Part shown: positions 13,445 through 15,762 of the stretch, piece by piece | How positions within the stretch are numbered: position 1 is the stretch's first letter | Layout of the letters: every line of letters begins with the position of its first letter | NCBI GenBank assembly: GCA_947463775.1 | Contig: CANHVD010000054.1 | Coordinates: 1 to 15,762 of the forward strand | Length of the DNA: 15,762 bases | Source of the DNA: Planctomycetaceae bacterium | GTDB lineage: Bacteria; Planctomycetota; Planctomycetia; Planctomycetales; Planctomycetaceae | Direction: 5' to 3' | Notes under the pieces: model-generated | Told to the model about the DNA's origin: nothing | Seen by the model: only the letters and a program-made list of their open reading frames with translations | Databases searched by the model: none | Translations under genes and position numbers: made by a program

Positions 13445-14473
13445 ATGTCTTCCACAACAACTGCCGTTTCGCCTCTTCAATCCGATGATGTCGCCGCAAT
13501 CGATGAATTGCGAGACGTGTACCGAAAGCTCAAGGCGGAGCTGTCAAAGATTATTGTGGGACAGGAACAGGTTATCGAACAACTCTGCATCTGCCTGTTT
13601 GCTCGCGGACATGCCCTGCTGATGGGTGTTCCCGGACTGGCCAAGACCTTGCTGGTCAGCCGTGTGGCCGAGACGATGTCGCTCAGCTTCAGCCGCATTC
13701 AGTTCACGCCAGACCTGATGCCGATGGACATCACCGGAACAGACATCCTGCAGGAAACGTCTGATCGTCGTCGTGAGTTTGAGTTCGTCAAAGGTCCCGT
13801 GTTTGCAAACATCGTGCTGGCTGACGAAATCAACCGTGCTCCTTCAAAGACTCAGGCCGCGATGCTGGAAGCGATGCAGGAACATCGAGTCACCGTCGTG
13901 GGACGGCCCTACCCTCTCGAACCACCTTTCTTCGTGCTGGCGACGCAGAATCCCGTCGAGCAGGAAGGAACGTATCCGCTGCCCGAAGCGCAGCTGGACC
14001 GGTTTATGTTTCTGATTATGGTCGACTACCCCTCACGCTCAGAAGAGCTGGAGATTGCTCGCACGACGACCGGCGGTTCTGTTCCAAAGCTGGACCATAT
14101 TCTTGATGCTGCAGCGGTGCTGAAATTCCAGGACCTTGTGCGACGTGTCCCGGTTCCTCAGCATATCTATGAATTCGCAGTTGACCTTGTCCGCAGGACT
14201 CGTCCGAAAACAAAAGAATCGCCGGACTGGCTGAAGCCGCTTGTTTCCTGGGGCGCTGGTCCGCGAGCTGTCCAGTATTTGATTCTTGGTGCGAAGGCGC
14301 GGGCCGCTTTGACCGGAAGCTACATGGCTCGCCTCGAAGATATCATAGCCGTGGCTGAGCCTGTGTTGACTCATCGAGTTCTCACGACCTTCAACGCCGA
14401 GTCCGAAGGCATTACCAGCAACGATATTGTTTCGCGGTTGGTGGAGGAACTGAACGCGGAGCAGGTTGGATAA
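13445..14473 (+). CDS. moxR: MoxR-family AAA+ ATPase
   Basis: A 342-residue cytosolic AAA+ ATPase of the MoxR branch, thought to act as a chaperone that helps mature or activate partner proteins, usually with von Willebrand A proteins encoded next to it. Motifs in order: VGQEQVIEQL at 38-47, Walker A GVPGLAKT at 61-68, the MoxR insert RIQFTPDLMPMDITGTDI, Walker B IVLADE at 123-128 followed by INRAPSKTQAAMLEAMQE, sensor 1 in ATQNP (N169), arginine finger in LDRF (R186) and the sensor 2 region WGAGPRA. Length is typical. It heads a cluster with a DUF58 gene and batA downstream; a long hairpin (14476-14550) separates it from the DUF58 gene. Confidence 0.96.
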   Translation: MSSTTTAVSPLQSDDVAAIDELRDVYRKLKAELSKIIVGQEQVIEQLCICLFARGHALLMGVPGLAKTLLVSRVAETMSLSFSRIQFTPDLMPMDITGTDILQETSDRRREFEFVKGPVFANIVLADEINRAPSKTQAAMLEAMQEHRVTVVGRPYPLEPPFFVLATQNPVEQEGTYPLPEAQLDRFMFLIMVDYPSRSEELEIARTTTGGSVPKLDHILDAAAVLKFQDLVRRVPVPQHIYEFAVDLVRRTRPKTKESPDWLKPLVSWGAGPRAVQYLILGAKARAALTGSYMARLEDIIAVAEPVLTHRVLTTFNAESEGITSNDIVSRLVEELNAEQVG

Positions 14474-14482
14474 AACGCAAGT

Positions 14483-14539
14483 AGTCCCGTCGGCGGAGCG
14501 ACGGGTGTACCGTACGCCCGTCGCTCCGCCGACGGGACT
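14483..14539. repeat. Long palindromic hairpin between moxR and the DUF58 gene
   Basis: The 23-base arms 14483-14505 and 14517-14539 are perfect complements (left arm begins AGTCCCGTCGGCGG). The 11-base centre TGTACCGTACG can pair further with one wobble, so the stem may reach about 28 bp. Outside, ACGCA (14476-14480) and TGCGT (14542-14546) can extend it after a small bulge. It may end or weaken transcription, or protect the upstream mRNA; it looks like a REP-type element of a family different from the one at 15511. Confidence 0.85.
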
Positions 14540-14597
14540 TTGTGCGTCCACTACCTGACTTTCGGAATACGGTCTTCACCACAAGCACGCCAACATC

Positions 14598-15491
14598 ATG
14601 CGAAACTTTGTTGATCCGAAAGTCGTTGCTCGCCTGCAGGGTTTGGCCCTGGATGCCAGAACTCCGATGATCGGCAGCGTTTCAGGACGCCATCGCAGCC
14701 CGACTCGTGGTTCCAGTCTGGAATTCTCCGAGTATCGTAAATACGTCCCCGGTGACGACACACGACGTCTGGACTGGCGCGCCTGGGGACGCAGCGATCG
14801 CTTCTATATCAAAGAGTACGAAGCCGACACAAATCTGCGATTATGTCTGGTCGTCGACGTAAGCGGATCGATGAATTTTGGGCCTGATGGTAGTCGCGAA
14901 GAAGGCACAACGAAACTGGATTATGCCCGCCGCCTTGCTGGAACCCTGGCTTATCTGGCCTCCGGACAAGGTGACGCGGTTGGACTGTATTCCGCCGGCA
15001 AGACGTTTCAAAAAGAGATTCGCCCCAAACGCAGCGGTGCTCATCTGAAGTTTGTGCTGGATGAGTTGGGAGATATGAAGGCGGAAGGTGAAACCGGATT
15101 GCCGGAAGCTCTGCATCAAGCCGCCGAACGGATTGCTCAGCGAGCGCTCGTTGTCGTGATTTCAGATCTGTTAATGGATCCCGCAACGCTCAAAGACGCG
15201 TTTCAGCATTTGCGATTTCGCAAACATGATGTGGCCGTGTTTCATCTTGTGGAACGATCAGAGATTGACTTCCAGTTTGATCGGCCGATTCGCTTTGTAG
15301 ATCTGGAAGGTGCGGGGCCGCTGCTTGTCGATCCGACAACAATCGCCAAACAGTATCGCCAGGCGGTTCAGAACTGGCTGGAACAATTGCGAGTCGTCTT
15401 TCGTGACTCCGCGGTGGATTATCATCGAGTCGGCATTGAAGAAAACTACGCCGACGTCCTCGCACGATTTTTATTGGCCAGAAAGAAATGA
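14598..15491 (+). CDS. DUF58 protein with a von Willebrand factor A-like domain
   Basis: A 297-residue protein without membrane helices. The DUF58 hallmark YRKYVPGDDTRRLDWRAWGR is at about 46-65. A vWA-like domain follows with the metal-site motif DVSGSM (D87, S89, S91), a threonine at about 166 in GETGL and an aspartate at 190 in VVVISDLLMD. These residues suggest an intact metal-ion-dependent adhesion site. In such clusters the DUF58 protein is taken as a partner or substrate of the MoxR ATPase. The ATG at 14598 has no Shine-Dalgarno site, but it matches the usual family start (DPKVVARLQGLALDAR). The gap to batA is 159 bases and holds a 23-bp inverted repeat, more than normal inside an operon. 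Confidence 0.93.
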   Translation: MRNFVDPKVVARLQGLALDARTPMIGSVSGRHRSPTRGSSLEFSEYRKYVPGDDTRRLDWRAWGRSDRFYIKEYEADTNLRLCLVVDVSGSMNFGPDGSREEGTTKLDYARRLAGTLAYLASGQGDAVGLYSAGKTFQKEIRPKRSGAHLKFVLDELGDMKAEGETGLPEALHQAAERIAQRALVVVISDLLMDPATLKDAFQHLRFRKHDVAVFHLVERSEIDFQFDRPIRFVDLEGAGPLLVDPTTIAKQYRQAVQNWLEQLRVVFRDSAVDYHRVGIEENYADVLARFLLARKK

Positions 15492-15510
15492 GGTTTGTTG
15501 AATTCCCTTT

Positions 15511-15597
15511 CGTTTAACGGCAAGCCGCAGGCGTCCGTGAGTTATCTACACAGCGTTCTTTGGAGAAACACCGTCGCCTGCGGCTTGCCGTTAAACG
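15511..15597. repeat. GTTTAACGGC palindromic repeat, intact copy
   Basis: The arms 15511-15533 and 15575-15597 (left arm begins CGTTTAACGGCAAGCCGC) are perfect complements of 23 bases around a 41-base loop. A diverged relative lies at 11452-11517. It stands between the DUF58 gene and batA. Function is unknown; a REP-like mobile palindrome or an mRNA-stabilising hairpin both fit. Confidence 0.85.
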
Positions 15598-15610
15598 AGT
15601 CTTGTCCTCA

Positions 15611-15640
15611 CTGAAAACCGAACACCGAAAACTGAAAACC
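15611..15640 (+). repeat. Short A-rich direct repeat before batA
   Basis: CTGAAAACC occurs at 15611-15619 and again at 15632-15640, with ACCGAAAA between them, so the stretch reads as imperfect repeats of a CxGAAAAC unit. It ends 10 bases before the batA start and may affect initiation, or be a low-complexity relic. Confidence 0.4.
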
Positions 15641-15650
15641 CTCACTCCCC

Positions 15651-15762
15651 ATGACCTTCCTTCAGCCATTTCTTCTCTACGCCCTTCCGCTGATCGCGTT
15701 GCCGATTCTGATCCATTTGATCAATCAGAATCGACATAAAACGATACCGTGGGCAGCGACCA
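15651..15762 (+). CDS. batA: BatA-type membrane protein, N-terminal part only (runs off right edge)
   Basis: The frame from ATG 15651 is open to the edge (37 codons). MTFLQPFLLYALPLIALPIL followed by IHLINQNRHKTIPWAA is the characteristic first helix and basic segment of the BatA/aerotolerance family: a leading F-x-x-P, a helix ending in an IHL motif, then a short basic stretch and a W-A-A. Family members are inner-membrane proteins that carry a vWA domain or a large soluble region and work with MoxR. The place directly after moxR and DUF58 supports the call. There is no strong Shine-Dalgarno site. Confidence 0.85.
   Translation, partial: MTFLQPFLLYALPLIALPILIHLINQNRHKTIPWAAT

Overview
The window looks like chromosomal DNA from a member of the Planctomycetota (order-level placement is not possible from sequence reading alone). 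The clues are gene content and protein style: a secreted protein that starts its mature part with a PPGGQRGTSFEVKLTG-type stretch, leucine-rich repeats of the LxLxxTxITDxGL type on a lipoprotein, a NatA/NatB-like ABC exporter whose permease is fused to a CPBP protease, a MoxR - DUF58 - BatA cluster, weak or absent Shine-Dalgarno sites at many starts, and gene-poor gaps holding palindromic repeats. No plasmid, phage, transposase, CRISPR or RNA gene was found.

Layout. 1-903 (minus): the 5' part of a secreted-protein gene that runs off the left edge, preceded with a 1-base gap by a small two-helix membrane protein with a degenerate acyl-carrier-protein-like tail. 1118-4410 (plus): ABC ATPase plus permease/CPBP protease, probably one transcript. 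4424-5902 (minus): LRR/TPR lipoprotein, convergent with the permease. 5903-6321: divergent gap with dyads, a small candidate structured element and a 14-bp palindrome. 6322-8946 (plus): large membrane protein with one cadherin-like domain. 9066-10253 (minus): class I aminotransferase. 10254-10648: gap. 10649-11326 (plus): queE, the 7-carboxy-7-deazaguanine synthase. 11327-11836: repeat-rich gap with a possible MITE-like element and a start-less reading frame that ends by overlapping the next start codon. 11837-13369 (plus): secreted helical protein of unknown function. 13445-15762 (plus): moxR, DUF58 gene and the first codons of batA, with a different 23-bp perfect inverted repeat in each of the two intergenic gaps.

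How the genes work together. The ABC pair forms a complete exporter-like unit. MoxR, the DUF58/vWA protein and BatA form the well-known planctomycete/Bacteroidetes-type AAA+/vWA chaperone-like cluster, which probably continues past the right edge with more vWA genes. QueE works in the queuosine/7-deazaguanine pathway, but no other pathway gene is in the window. The aminotransferase is a housekeeping enzyme. The most unusual signals are in the non-coding DNA (two related copies of a GTTTAACGGC palindromic repeat, an unrelated long hairpin inside the moxR cluster, an inverted pair of short elements flanking queE) and in a few odd proteins (ACP-like membrane protein, cadherin-like membrane protein, permease-protease fusion). 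No clearly novel multi-gene system could be demonstrated.
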